This document shows positions 8,749 through 17,769 of a DNA stretch of 64,000 nucleotides, one piece after another; within the stretch, counting starts at the first letter, position 1, and each line of letters opens with the position of its first letter. The notes beneath the pieces were generated by a model, which was not told the DNA's origin, did not search any database, and worked only from the letters and a program-made list of their open reading frames with translations. Both the position numbers and the translations under genes were made by a program. The stretch covers positions 1,488,001 through 1,552,000 of the forward strand of contig OZ245043.1 in NCBI GenBank assembly GCA_965224285.1, written 5' to 3'. This DNA is from JAJCYK01 sp965224285 (GTDB taxonomy: Bacteria > Bacteroidota > Bacteroidia > Cytophagales > Cyclobacteriaceae).

Positions 8749-9807
8749 CTAGGTCATTTCACCTCTAATTGGGATACTTAACTGCTTCATTATTTGATCA
8801 TAACTTAAGGTTGTACTAAGTAAAAATTGCAATTTGGCCAGGGCTGCTTCAGCCGTGATATCGCCGCCACTAGCCACCCCCATATCCAGTAAATGCTTGC
8901 TGGTCTCGTAACGTCCCTGAAGCACTCTTCCTCCACTGCATTGAGATACATTATACACAATGATCTTACGTTCTATTGCACTCTTTATCAAAGCAGTAAA
9001 TCGTTTTGATGTGGGGGCGTTACCCGATCCAAAAGTCTCCAGCATTATCGCTCTAAGTCCCTCGGCAGCCAGCACATATTCCAATAACTCTTCCTTAAAA
9101 CCGGGAAATAGCATAATGGGAACAATCGCCGTGGGAGCCATACTATGGACCTTGAAAACTTCTGTGGGCGGCTGATAAAGAGCATTATAGTTAAACTCAA
9201 TGGAGGTTCCAGCCTCTGCCAATGGAGGATAATTATCTGATTCGAAAGCATCGAACTTCGCACTTTCCACTTTTTTGCATCGATTACCCCGAAGCAACAG
9301 ATAGTCAAAATAGATGCACACCTCTTTTATTAATGGACCTGTGGAGGATCTCGTAGCGGCTATCTGGGTAGCCGCGATTAGGTTTTGTCCAGCATCACTT
9401 CGGGTGGCCCCAATAGGCAACTGCGCCCCGGTAAAAATTACCGGCTTGGTCAATCCCTCAAGCAAAAAGCTCAAGGCGCTGGCGCTATAGGCCATTGTAT
9501 CCGTTCCATGAATTATCACAAACCCCTGATAATCACCATAGTTATTTGCTATTATTTGAACTAATTGGTTCCAGTGGTCTATACCCATATTACTGGAATC
9601 TATGGGAATCTGAAAAGAGATCACGGTGAGTTCTACATCCAAATGGGCCAAAGCCGGCATTTCCTTAAGGATATTTTCAAAATTAAAAGGCATCAAAGTA
9701 CCGTCTGGATTGTGAGCCATGCCCAAGGTACCTCCGGTATAGATGATCAAAATGGAGCAGGATCGTTTATCAGATGGTGAATGTATTTTGGTGGTTTGGT
9801 AATGCAT
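8749..9807 (-). CDS. ansA: Type I L-asparaginase
   Basis: Cytoplasmic asparaginase hydrolysing L-asparagine to aspartate and ammonia; 352 residues. The first catalytic threonine motif TGGT is at residues 24-27 and the second, HGTDT, near residue 100, followed by the S-A-L-S-F segment. There is no signal peptide, which fits the type I (low-affinity, cytoplasmic) class. The N-terminal 20 residues are longer than in E. coli AnsA. It starts 3 bases after the tatD stop and ends a run of overlapping minus-strand genes. Confidence 0.92.
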   Translation of the reverse strand: MHYQTTKIHSPSDKRSCSILIIYTGGTLGMAHNPDGTLMPFNFENILKEMPALAHLDVELTVISFQIPIDSSNMGIDHWNQLVQIIANNYGDYQGFVIIHGTDTMAYSASALSFLLEGLTKPVIFTGAQLPIGATRSDAGQNLIAATQIAATRSSTGPLIKEVCIYFDYLLLRGNRCKKVESAKFDAFESDNYPPLAEAGTSIEFNYNALYQPPTEVFKVHSMAPTAIVPIMLFPGFKEELLEYVLAAEGLRAIMLETFGSGNAPTSKRFTALIKSAIERKIIVYNVSQCSGGRVLQGRYETSKHLLDMGVASGGDITAEAALAKLQFLLSTTLSYDQIMKQLSIPIRGEMT

Positions 9808-9810
9808 GAG

Positions 9811-10572
9811 TCAATAAGAGAATAGCCTACGGGCGTTTTCAGTGGTCACTTGCGTTACTTCCTGGAGATCTTTCTCCTTTATTTCTGACAGTCTCTGGGC
9901 TACCAGGCTAATATAAGAAGGCTCATTGCGTTTACCTCTGTGGGGCGCCGGAGCAAGGTAGGGGCTGTCCGTTTCCAAAACCAAATGTTTCAAGTCTATC
10001 TCCTCCAGAGTTTGGTCCAGTCCGCTATTCTTGAAAGTAAGCACTCCCCCGATACCCAATTTAAAACCAAGCGACAGCATTCTTTCCGCTTGTTCTTTAC
10101 TATCTCCAAAACAATGGAAAACACCTGTTAAGTCCGGAACAGCCAGGGCTTCCAATATTTCCAAAATCTCCTCGGTGGAATTACGGCTATGAATTACTAC
10201 CGGCCTGCCAAGATCCCCTGCCCAGCCAACTTGGATAGTGAAAGCCTCCTTCTGATATTCAAAAGTGCTTTTATCCCAATGAAGGTCTATCCCAATCTCC
10301 CCTATCGCTGCAAACGGGCGGCGATCCAGCCAGGCTTCCACCTGATAAAGTTCTTTTTCAAAGTTCTTATTTACTGAACAAGGGTGTAATCCCATCATTG
10401 CCTGGCAAAGATGTGCCTGTGCAGTTTCCAGTTCCAACATATCGTCAATTGAAGTGTGATCGATGTTGGGCAAGAATACCTGTTCTACTCCTGCTTCCTC
10501 TAATCGCTCCAGTACCTGTGGTAAATCCGGCTTAAACTGGGGTAAATAAAGATGGGCGTGTGTATCGATCAT
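9811..10572 (-). CDS. tatD: TatD family metal-dependent DNase
   Basis: A 253-residue TIM-barrel hydrolase of the TatD family, known as 3'-5' DNA exonucleases linked to DNA repair and quality control. The metal-binding HxH is at His5 and His7, followed by GEIGID (about 90), a histidine in HSRN, a histidine in HCFG, and the aspartate of ETDSPYL. The frame is open far upstream, but the conserved start MIDTHAH is at 10572. Its ATG overlaps the stop of the glycosyltransferase gene (ATGA), so the upstream extension is only overlap with that gene. Confidence 0.93.
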   Translation of the reverse strand: MIDTHAHLYLPQFKPDLPQVLERLEEAGVEQVFLPNIDHTSIDDMLELETAQAHLCQAMMGLHPCSVNKNFEKELYQVEAWLDRRPFAAIGEIGIDLHWDKSTFEYQKEAFTIQVGWAGDLGRPVVIHSRNSTEEILEILEALAVPDLTGVFHCFGDSKEQAERMLSLGFKLGIGGVLTFKNSGLDQTLEEIDLKHLVLETDSPYLAPAPHRGKRNEPSYISLVAQRLSEIKEKDLQEVTQVTTENARRLFSY

Positions 10573-11657
10573 CGGAAGTATCTCCCTTTCCAGGGAATTT
10601 TTAACCCTGACAGGTAATGGATCAAGGCCACTAAGGTAACGAAGCCATAATAAAAATCGAAACAAATACCGGCCACTAAACTCACTCGAAGTCCCCAGGA
10701 CCAGGCTACTCGGGAAATAAAAACAAACTGCAGCATGATATGAGTTATCAGCAGTGTCACAGCTAAGTTGATATCCCACCAGCAGATCAACAAAATCAGG
10801 GGTAGAATCAGGCTGCGTAACAATAGCCAAGTTACCAGCCACCAGGGCAGTTTCATAGCTCCATAGATCCACCTGGACCTTTGCATGATCAACTTTTGTA
10901 GATTTGACTGAGGAAGTACCTCCGCCAGGGCGCTCGGGTCCCATACATTGACCGCTGAATAACCTTCTTGCCTGGCTGCTATCAGGAATCCAATATCCTC
11001 GGTAAGGGCATAAGGTATTTGCTCATAACCGCCGATAGATCTGCAGGCGCTTCTAGTGATCATCATATTAGTGCCGCTAACCGCCTGGGTGCTGATAAAA
11101 TTACCAGATACCCAAAGCATACCCTGAGCCAGCAACCAGTCTATTTTTTGTAAAGAATTGAATAATCCGTTTTGTCGTACCACGGAACATCCACCCACAA
11201 CTGCCGTGTGGGAAGTAAGACCCCCTAATAGAGCTCGTATCCAACTCGGTGGTACCAACACATCGGCATCTGTGATAAAAATAAATTCACTTTTAACCAA
11301 GGGCATCAATTGGGCCAAAACATTTGCTTTGCCCACCATGCCCGGAAGGTCCTGGGATATCAGTACCTGATTCATATTGGGAGAATCATTAATGAGTCTG
11401 GCCAACTCCTGTTCCGTACCATCAGTAGAACGATCATTGCCAAAAATGATCTGAAGTTTGTGCTTGGGATAATCCAAAGATTTTAGTCCACGGATCAGTC
11501 GGCTTAGGTTTTCCTGCTCATTTCTCAGGGCTATCAGAATGGTCACCAGTGGCTCAGAAGCAGAGTGTTTAGCGGGCTTCTTAATTCCCGGAAACCACCA
11601 TAGTAATATCACATCAGCGATGACAAGTAGTACGACCAGTGATACCGTTAACCACAT
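10569..11657 (-). CDS. Membrane glycosyltransferase, family 2
   Basis: A 362-residue GT2 enzyme. An N-terminal membrane helix (residues 1-20) is followed by a GT-A domain with DRSTDGT, the metal-binding DAD, a TEDIG general-base motif and QRSRW (the Q-x-x-R-W pattern of processive enzymes). Three or four membrane helices form the C-terminus (about residues 275-350). It should transfer a sugar from a nucleotide donor at the inner membrane; neither sugar nor acceptor can be read. It lies between NodB-type deacetylase and tatD, suggesting envelope polysaccharide or glycolipid synthesis. Confidence 0.88.
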   Translation of the reverse strand: MWLTVSLVVLLVIADVILLWWFPGIKKPAKHSASEPLVTILIALRNEQENLSRLIRGLKSLDYPKHKLQIIFGNDRSTDGTEQELARLINDSPNMNQVLISQDLPGMVGKANVLAQLMPLVKSEFIFITDADVLVPPSWIRALLGGLTSHTAVVGGCSVVRQNGLFNSLQKIDWLLAQGMLWVSGNFISTQAVSGTNMMITRSACRSIGGYEQIPYALTEDIGFLIAARQEGYSAVNVWDPSALAEVLPQSNLQKLIMQRSRWIYGAMKLPWWLVTWLLLRSLILPLILLICWWDINLAVTLLITHIMLQFVFISRVAWSWGLRVSLVAGICFDFYYGFVTLVALIHYLSGLKIPWKGRYFR

Positions 11658-11666
11658 AGAACTCGC

Positions 11667-12290
11667 CTACAACGGATAAAAGTCAAATCCCTGCTTTAAA
11701 CAAAATTCCAGATATCGCGGCAGCACCCAGTCGAGCTTCTCAGACGTTTTTAAGCTGTCATGAAACAATACTATAGATCCCTCCCTGGTATGACGACAGG
11801 ATTTTTCCAAGCAGCATTCGGCAGAAACCTTGGGGGAAAAATCTCCGGACAATACCTCCCACATTACTACTTCGTATTGGTTTTTCAATTTGGCCAGCTG
11901 TAACGGCGTCAGGCGACCGTACGGTGGGCGCATTAGTGGCTTAGCTTTACCTGGATCATTAATCGCCTGCTGACATTTTGCCACATTCTCCAAATAAGCT
12001 TCGGTGGTGGTTTTCCAGCCGTCCAGGTGGTTATAGGTGTGGTTGCCTATGGTGTGGCCATTTTGCACCAGAGCGTTATGCAAACCAGGGTATTTTATCA
12101 AATTCTCGCCAACACAAAAAAAAGTAGCTTTTAAATTAAACTCATGCAAGTAGAATAAGACCTTTTCAGTAGCTTCCGGCACCGGTCCGTCATCAAAGGT
12201 TAGATAGACTGCCCCGGGTTTCTCCGGCCTTCGCCAGGTTAAACCGGGGAAAAGCCAAGAAATCCAGGCTGGGGTTTTAAAAGGGACCAT
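11667..12290 (-). CDS. Polysaccharide deacetylase (NodB domain)
   Basis: A 207-residue carbohydrate esterase family 4 protein. Motifs in order are TFDDG (catalytic base and metal Asp), HTYNH (metal His pair), RPPYG and a C-terminal LFHDS. These are all the active-site motifs of peptidoglycan or N-acetylglucosamine deacetylases. There is no clear signal peptide, only a short hydrophobic N-terminus, so the location is uncertain. Its ATG shares one base with the stop of the phosphatase gene (TAATG). Together with two GT2 genes it suggests modification of an N-acetylated glycan. Confidence 0.88.
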   Translation of the reverse strand: MVPFKTPAWISWLFPGLTWRRPEKPGAVYLTFDDGPVPEATEKVLFYLHEFNLKATFFCVGENLIKYPGLHNALVQNGHTIGNHTYNHLDGWKTTTEAYLENVAKCQQAINDPGKAKPLMRPPYGRLTPLQLAKLKNQYEVVMWEVLSGDFSPKVSAECCLEKSCRHTREGSIVLFHDSLKTSEKLDWVLPRYLEFCLKQGFDFYPL

Positions 12291-13531
12291 TAGCTGTCAG
12301 CATGGTTGATTTCCACCTTACAGCTTAACCAGGTAATATCATCATGGTAACCGCTTTTGCCCCGAAACTGATTTAGGCTCCTAAGTAGCTCACCATTTAT
12401 CTTCTCCAAATCAGCACCGGCATTTACCCGCAACACCTGGGAAAGACGGTCAAGCTCATAAGGTTCACCCGATTCATTAAAGGTCTCCGTAAGCCCATCG
12501 GTGTAACCAAAGAAAAGAAAATTTTGGGCAAAGTCCTTTTTCCCTACTCGAAGAAATGGCAATGGTTCAAAAGAGCCTAAAATAGTGGTACCCGATTCCA
12601 GAAGTTGCAAAGGTTCGTCATCACAAAGCAGGATCGGTGGATTATGACCGGCATTTACATAGTATATTTCCTTTAGCTTTTGGTCTATTATAGCGACAAA
12701 GAACGTGATAAAGTTTTCTCCTCTGGCCGTGCGTACTGTTTGATGGTTGAGTTCTCGTATTATTTCTTTTAAATCAGTGGTGTGCCTGATCATGGTCCTC
12801 AAAGCAGCTTGAAAGTTTGACATCAACAGTGCGGCCGGTACGCCCTTCCCGGACACATCGGCAACACACAGGAGAAATTGGTTCCTGTCAATCTCAATGT
12901 AGTCGTAATAATCACCACCCACGTTCTGGTGGGGAAGGTATACTGCGCTCACTTTTAAATCTTCCCGGAGCGGCAAATTTTTAGGGAAAAGCAATTGCTG
13001 TACCCCCCTGGCGATTTCCAGTTCCTTGCGGAGGGCTTCCTGCTGCAGCTGCTGGCGGGCCAGCCTTTTGTTTTCAATGGCCACCAATATGATATTGCTC
13101 AGGGTTTGGATAAAACTGGTATCCGGATCAGCGGCTTCGCCACCCTCACCAGATAAAAGGCCTGCTACAAAAACAAATGCCAACAAACTAGATTTATGTA
13201 ACACCGGCACTACCATATCAAATTCCTGAAATCCTGGAGAGGTAAGTTCGGGATCAATAATTTGCTTTTCACGAAAATCCAGAAAGCTATCATCAAGAGT
13301 GATGGTAGAAAAATCCAGTTTGGTGCCATAGTTGGCTTTACAAACCCAGTCATCCCCCTTTACGTAAAGAGCCAATTTGGTTATACTTAAATTAGCTCTC
13401 AAGGTAAAGCCGTATATCTTATACAGTGATTCTTCCGGCAGGTTGTTGTTAATTGCCTGAGTGATCTCTAATAAAGCATTCAGTTCAAGCTCCTTGAGAT
13501 CGAATTGATTCTTTAACGAATTAAGCTCCAT
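12290..13531 (-). CDS. GAF-SpoIIE (PP2C-type) serine/threonine phosphatase
   Basis: A 413-residue RsbU-like regulator. A GAF-like sensor domain occupies about residues 15-155, a linker coiled coil about 155-190, and a PP2C/SpoIIE phosphatase domain the rest. The metal-binding residues of the phosphatase are visible in GGDYYD, DVSGKG, YTDGLTE and HDDITW. Such proteins dephosphorylate anti-sigma-factor antagonists in partner-switching circuits; no STAS or RsbW-like partner is in the window. It sits within a glycan gene run and is translationally coupled to the deacetylase gene, so it may control that pathway (inference). Confidence 0.87.
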   Translation of the reverse strand: MELNSLKNQFDLKELELNALLEITQAINNNLPEESLYKIYGFTLRANLSITKLALYVKGDDWVCKANYGTKLDFSTITLDDSFLDFREKQIIDPELTSPGFQEFDMVVPVLHKSSLLAFVFVAGLLSGEGGEAADPDTSFIQTLSNIILVAIENKRLARQQLQQEALRKELEIARGVQQLLFPKNLPLREDLKVSAVYLPHQNVGGDYYDYIEIDRNQFLLCVADVSGKGVPAALLMSNFQAALRTMIRHTTDLKEIIRELNHQTVRTARGENFITFFVAIIDQKLKEIYYVNAGHNPPILLCDDEPLQLLESGTTILGSFEPLPFLRVGKKDFAQNFLFFGYTDGLTETFNESGEPYELDRLSQVLRVNAGADLEKINGELLRSLNQFRGKSGYHDDITWLSCKVEINHADS

Positions 13532-13621
13532 ACAAATCGATGGGAGGGGGATTCTTCATAACTGATCGCTGACCGGAGGGAAGTTTGTTCTGGATAGAAC
13601 CATAATACCTGTTTAACCTCT

Positions 13622-13876
13622 TTACCGGCTGTTGTGGGCGAATAAACCCTCCTTACTGGCAAGATAGTGATAAATCCGGTAATTAAGGTCAAAATCTACC
13701 TCTTCATGCGGTAATTCGTCAGAGACATTTTTAAAACATTTTACATAGCTTTTTGCTACTAAATTCCCCAAGACACGCTTTAATTTTGTTTCATCCAGGG
13801 ATATCTTTTCCATTAGTTCCTGGAAGGAAATTACAAAATACAATTCATCCATTATCTCAAACTCCTGATCAGTCAT
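13622..13876 (-). CDS. Small acidic protein of unknown function
   Basis: An 84-residue protein with no domain I can name. It is acidic in its first third (MTDQEFEIMDELYF). The pattern of short helices with LVAKSYVKCF in the middle could be a winged-helix fold, but that is a guess. I chose the ATG at 13876 because it overlaps the stop of the upstream glycosyltransferase in the ATGA manner used repeatedly in this operon. A start 21 bases further up is also possible. The 90 bases to the phosphatase gene hold nothing I recognise. Confidence 0.65.
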   Translation of the reverse strand: MTDQEFEIMDELYFVISFQELMEKISLDETKLKRVLGNLVAKSYVKCFKNVSDELPHEEVDFDLNYRIYHYLASKEGLFAHNSR

Positions 13877-15003
13877 GAGTAAGATCGGTCTTTCCATTTA
13901 TAGCTGCCAAAATTGGCTGCCAGTCCCATTACCACAGCGTACGGGGAATATAGCAATTGGCCTATTAAAAACCATCCCCAGGGAAACCTTTTCTCCTGAA
14001 AACCAAAAGCAGCGCGCATGACTGATAACTCTGCCCCTATTTTGAGCCCCCAGAGTGCGGGAAGCCACTGCCAAGGAAACCAGGCTAAAAGCGCCCCCAC
14101 ATGAATCATTAACCAACTACTATGAAAAATAAAAATGAAGGTCGCCAGTCCCCTGGTGGTCCATGATCGATGGTGCTTCCACTTGCCACTCCATCGTTTT
14201 CGTTGATCCAGCATCTCCTTCCAGGATTTTGGAGGAGCCGTATCCACCATGGCATCCTGGTGTTTGAGGTAGCCAATCCTCTTAGGATATCGGCGCCAGA
14301 TCTTGTATAGCAAAAATTCATCATCGCCAGAGACTACGGTTTCAAATCCGCCATAACCGTCCACCCGTTCGTAGGCCTGCTTATCAAATGCGATATTGGC
14401 TCCGTTGCACATATTGGGCTTTCCCCAGGCTAAAAAACTAGCCCCTACTATCATTAACGCCCCTGTTTCCAATTCCCACAATGAGGACCCGGTAATATCT
14501 CCTGATAAAACCCTCACAGGCCCGCTCACAAATTGCAAGTCATTTCTTCGCATAAAACCAATGGTGGTAGCCAACCATTCCCGGGGAAATGAGCAATCGG
14601 CATCTGTAGTGATAACCCGGGAAAATTTGGCTTGGGCAATCCCATATGCTAAGGCCCGCTTTTTAAATGACCCAATGAAGTTAGCGGGAGAATCCAGCCG
14701 GTGGTATGACAAGTTCTGATAAGAAAGACTTAGAGATTCCAACAGTCTTAAGGTTTCGTCCTGAGAATCATCATCCACCACCACAACTTCCCATTTATCT
14801 CTTGGGTAGTTTTGGTCCGCTAGAGAGGAAATGAATTGTTGCACATTATCCTCTTCATTTCTCACGGCTACCACTACCGTTACACCAGCAGGGTTAGAAT
14901 CTTCTTTTTGATCCTCAGTAATCCCCATCCCCCTCCACTGGATGTAGCAGGCCACCAGCAATCCTGCATACCCGAGACATATTAGGGTGATGATCACTAC
15001 CAT
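13873..15003 (-). CDS. Membrane glycosyltransferase, family 2
   Basis: A 376-residue GT2 enzyme with an N-terminal membrane helix (residues 1-20). The GT-A domain has DDDSQDET, the metal-binding DAD and GDDEFL, followed by QRKRW. At least three hydrophobic helices form the C-terminus (about 290-360). It resembles the second GT2 of this operon in plan but is clearly divergent in sequence. It is the first gene of the minus-strand run and is divergent from ruvC. Sugar specificity cannot be told. Confidence 0.88.
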   Translation of the reverse strand: MVVIITLICLGYAGLLVACYIQWRGMGITEDQKEDSNPAGVTVVVAVRNEEDNVQQFISSLADQNYPRDKWEVVVVDDDSQDETLRLLESLSLSYQNLSYHRLDSPANFIGSFKKRALAYGIAQAKFSRVITTDADCSFPREWLATTIGFMRRNDLQFVSGPVRVLSGDITGSSLWELETGALMIVGASFLAWGKPNMCNGANIAFDKQAYERVDGYGGFETVVSGDDEFLLYKIWRRYPKRIGYLKHQDAMVDTAPPKSWKEMLDQRKRWSGKWKHHRSWTTRGLATFIFIFHSSWLMIHVGALLAWFPWQWLPALWGLKIGAELSVMRAAFGFQEKRFPWGWFLIGQLLYSPYAVVMGLAANFGSYKWKDRSYS

Positions 15004-15169
15004 AATAGTAGCTTGTTCTGTAGAAACAAGGAAGGATCAATAGCCGAAATTCCCGAAACTGTCATTAAATACTGGTAATCTGCTATTATAGGTTTCCGGT
15101 TAAGATATTCTGGCTCCTGATCACTTAAAGCTCCTTTGTCAAGCGGGCTAATATATTTATCTTGCATCA

Positions 15170-15733
15170 ATGTCTGCTTCCCCACAAAATAAAAGAGAAA
15201 AGATAATACTGGGTGTAGACCCAGGCACCAGGGTAATGGGATACGGGGTAGTGATGATTTGCGGTCAACAGCTGAAACTTTTGCAGTATGGGGTTATACA
15301 CCTAAACAAATATAAGAATCACGAAATTAAACTGAAGAAGATTTTCGAGCGGGTATCAGGGCTTATCCGGGACTTTCATCCTGATCAGGTAGCCCTGGAG
15401 GCCCCTTTCTATGGCAAGAATATTCAGTCCATGCTAAAACTCGGCCGGGCCCAGGGCGTGGCCATGGCCGCCGCCCTGAGTATGCAGGTGCCTATCGTTG
15501 AATATGCCCCTAAAAAGGTCAAACAATCCGTGACCGGCAATGGTAATGCCTCCAAAGAACAAGTAGCTCGTATGCTGAGTAATCTGCTATCCTTTGACGT
15601 CTCCGATAAACTGCTTGACGCTTCAGATGCGCTGGCCGTAGCCATCTGCCACCATTTCCAGCATGGCCCTACTGCGGTTAGCTCAAAAGGTTGGAAGTCT
15701 TTTATCAAGGAGAATCCCCACCGGATTAAGTGA
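15170..15733 (+). CDS. ruvC: Holliday junction resolvase RuvC
   Basis: A 187-residue endonuclease resolving Holliday junctions with RuvAB. The acidic active site is complete: Asp in GVDPGT, Glu in LEAPF, and the Asp pair of DASDAL near the C-terminus. The length is slightly above the usual 160-185. It is a single gene between divergent and convergent minus-strand neighbours, and its stop lies 2 bases from the HIT gene stop. A TATATTTA at 15152-15159 could be its -7 element, giving a very short leader. Confidence 0.96.
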   Translation: MSASPQNKREKIILGVDPGTRVMGYGVVMICGQQLKLLQYGVIHLNKYKNHEIKLKKIFERVSGLIRDFHPDQVALEAPFYGKNIQSMLKLGRAQGVAMAAALSMQVPIVEYAPKKVKQSVTGNGNASKEQVARMLSNLLSFDVSDKLLDASDALAVAICHHFQHGPTAVSSKGWKSFIKENPHRIK

Positions 15734-15735
15734 TC

Positions 15736-16131
15736 TTATAAATAATGTGAAGCGATTCCACTAGCTGTTGCTGAAAGCTGTTCTGGGGTCGGATTTAATT
15801 TGGGCCGGGTAAAGTCCATGTCTTCCATGGATTGCATGGGGATCAAATGAATGTGGCAATGAGGTACTTCCAAACCTATTACCGCGACCCCTACCCTGAC
15901 ACAGGGTATGGCCTGCTGAATAGCCAGTGCTACTTTCTTGCTAAATACATGTAGATCTGACAGCTCCCGATCCTCAAGATCATATATGTAGTCAATCTCC
16001 TTTTTAGGAACTACCAAAGTATGACCGGTAACTAAAGGATTGATATCTAAAAAAGCCAGGTGTTGGTGGTCTTCTGCCACTATATAACCCGGGATCTCTC
16101 TATTTATGATCTTAGTAAAAATAGTGGACAT
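15736..16131 (-). CDS. HIT family (histidine triad) protein
   Basis: A 131-residue nucleotide-binding protein with the histidine triad H-C-H-I-H-L-I-P near residue 98. The second position is Cys, giving HxHxH. Family members hydrolyse adenosine phosphoramidates or dinucleoside polyphosphates. Its ATG shares a base with the greA stop (TGATG), so the two are co-translated. Pairing of HIT with greA is common in Bacteroidota as I recall; any functional link is unknown. Confidence 0.92.
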   Translation of the reverse strand: MSTIFTKIINREIPGYIVAEDHQHLAFLDINPLVTGHTLVVPKKEIDYIYDLEDRELSDLHVFSKKVALAIQQAIPCVRVGVAVIGLEVPHCHIHLIPMQSMEDMDFTRPKLNPTPEQLSATASGIASHYL

Positions 16132-16604
16132 CAGGCGGTGATCTCCAATACCTTGAATTCCATCTCACCTGCCGGCACTTTGATCTTAGCAACTTCATTT
16201 ACTTTCTTTCCCAGCAGCCCCTGTCCGATAGGTGATTGAACGGAGATTTTACGAGCTTTGAGGTCTGCTTCTTTCTCGGATACCAGGGTGTAAGCGATCA
16301 CTTGTCCATTTGAAATATTTTTGATTTTAACGGTGGATAGAACGGACACCTTTGAGGTATCTATCTTGGTCTCATCGATCACACGGGCGTTACCTACTAC
16401 GGACTCGAGTTTAGCAATTTTCAGTTCCAGCAGCCCTTGAGCATCCTTGGCCGCATCGTACTCAGCATTTTCACTAAGATCACCTTTGTCTCGGGCCTCG
16501 GCGATTTGTTTGGCAATATCAGACCTCCCTTTGGTCTTTAGTTCATTCAACTCATCTTTAAGTTTCTGCAATCCCTCCTCTGTATAATATGAAATCTCCG
16601 ACAT
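16131..16604 (-). CDS. greA: Transcription elongation factor GreA
   Basis: A 157-residue factor that enters the RNA polymerase secondary channel and stimulates cleavage of backtracked RNA. The N-terminal coiled coil spans about residues 8-75 and holds the acidic tip segment GDLSENAEYDAAK (Asp and Glu at the tip are the catalytic residues). The C-terminal FKBP-like domain has the conserved SPIGQGLLGK stretch. The length is typical. It is followed by HIT with a 1-base overlap. Confidence 0.97.
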   Translation of the reverse strand: MSEISYYTEEGLQKLKDELNELKTKGRSDIAKQIAEARDKGDLSENAEYDAAKDAQGLLELKIAKLESVVGNARVIDETKIDTSKVSVLSTVKIKNISNGQVIAYTLVSEKEADLKARKISVQSPIGQGLLGKKVNEVAKIKVPAGEMEFKVLEITA

Positions 16605-16633
16605 AGTAGTTGTATTTAGGTCTGGGAATAAAT

Positions 16634-16656
16634 AACGGCTCCTTGACAGAACCGTT
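16634..16656. other. Hairpin between the pentapeptide gene and greA
   Basis: Stem of 8 pairs (one G-T), AACGGCTC with GAACCGTT, around a 7-base loop. On the minus strand it lies behind the pentapeptide gene and ahead of greA and is followed by ATTTATT, so it may be a weak terminator or a greA leader hairpin. The better T run is on the plus strand, where no gene needs it. Confidence 0.35.
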
Positions 16657-16810
16657 TGTTTTTATTCGCAGTTATGTTGTTTAGCTAAGATAGCATAATT
16701 GTTTAAAATTTTGTAGTAAACAATCTAACGATGGTAGATTTTGTCAGGGTTACTGTAGGGAATCTTCCTGATTTAAGGACAGCCACATGGCGGATTGTTT
16801 CAAGCAGGGA

Positions 16811-17656
16811 TCAATGGAAATTGAAAGCCTCTTTTCCCAATAAGTCCGGATAGAGCTCTGTCAGTTGATCCATTACCTCATCATCAAACCGAGCCATATA
16901 CAGGGTCTTAACCGTGGCCAGGTTATGAAGATCCAGGCCTTTCACACCGCGGAAATCAGCTTTATACAGGTTGGCATTATCGAAATGAGCGCCGGTAACG
17001 TGACAACCCCTGAGGTTGGCCTCCATCAAAAAAGCATTGGTGAAATCGGTTTTTATCAGGAAGGCATTTTCGAAATCTGCTTTTATCAATACCGCATCCT
17101 TAAAGCTGGCCCCACTGGCGAATGAGTCCCTCAGATCCACCTGGTTCAACTGGGCGTTCTCCAAACTGGTTTGATTCAGTCGTGCTCCTGTCAAATTACA
17201 TCCAACCATATTAGCGCTATTCAAATTACTGCTGTTAAGATTAGAGCCGGTGAGGTTTACATGGCTGAGATTGGTACGGGCCAAATAGCAGTTAACCAAA
17301 TTGATACTGTAAATTTTATTTTGATTTAATCTTTTTATGTTACCCACAGTTCGGAAAGCCGCTTCGTCGGATTCCCATAAACGAAAATCATCGATCTCGT
17401 CTTTGTACGTTTTAATTCTCAGCCGTTCCTCACCTATTTTGTTGAGCCAAAAAATCAGGATACCAATGATGGCTACATCGAAAAGCATACCATGAGCCTC
17501 CACCAATATCTGAGGGAAAAATACCTCAAAGCGGTGCATGTAGTGGGGCAAACTGAGGCTGATAACCACCAATGAAAGCCCCATCAGCACCAAAAATGAG
17601 GTGAGAATGGGTTTTTCTAGTATATGCTGACCTAACCTGGTAAAATTACGAAGCAA
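16811..17656 (-). CDS. Membrane-anchored pentapeptide repeat protein
   Basis: A 281-residue protein. Two membrane helices (about residues 16-36 and 53-71) are followed by a charged linker, then pentapeptide repeats (about residues 120-235) such as ANLRG, ADFEN and ANLYK, with Leu or Phe at the centre of each repeat. These form a right-handed quadrilateral beta-helix. The membrane anchoring is notable. A gyrase-mimic (Qnr-like) role is unlikely for that reason, and the true role is unknown. The start must be TTG at 17656, because a stop codon lies 9 bases upstream in frame and the next ATG is beyond the first helix. Confidence 0.82.
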   Translation of the reverse strand: MLRNFTRLGQHILEKPILTSFLVLMGLSLVVISLSLPHYMHRFEVFFPQILVEAHGMLFDVAIIGILIFWLNKIGEERLRIKTYKDEIDDFRLWESDEAAFRTVGNIKRLNQNKIYSINLVNCYLARTNLSHVNLTGSNLNSSNLNSANMVGCNLTGARLNQTSLENAQLNQVDLRDSFASGASFKDAVLIKADFENAFLIKTDFTNAFLMEANLRGCHVTGAHFDNANLYKADFRGVKGLDLHNLATVKTLYMARFDDEVMDQLTELYPDLLGKEAFNFH

Positions 17657-17769
17657 AGGGCTGATTTAGGTTTTTCAAATAAACGGGTGTTAAAGATAGC
17701 GGGATAAATCTTCAATTGCCGTCTATTATAATTGTAAACCTTACAGGTATAATTGCTTGAAGTATTCTT

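Noticed and set aside
10573..10944. N-terminal extension of TatD
   Set aside because: The extension lies wholly inside the glycosyltransferase gene, and the conserved family start MIDTHAH coincides with an ATGA overlap.
14997..15185. A 62-codon minus-strand frame between the first GT2 gene and ruvC
   Set aside because: It overlaps the starts of both divergent genes, has no recognisable sequence, and is most likely the shared promoter region read as code.
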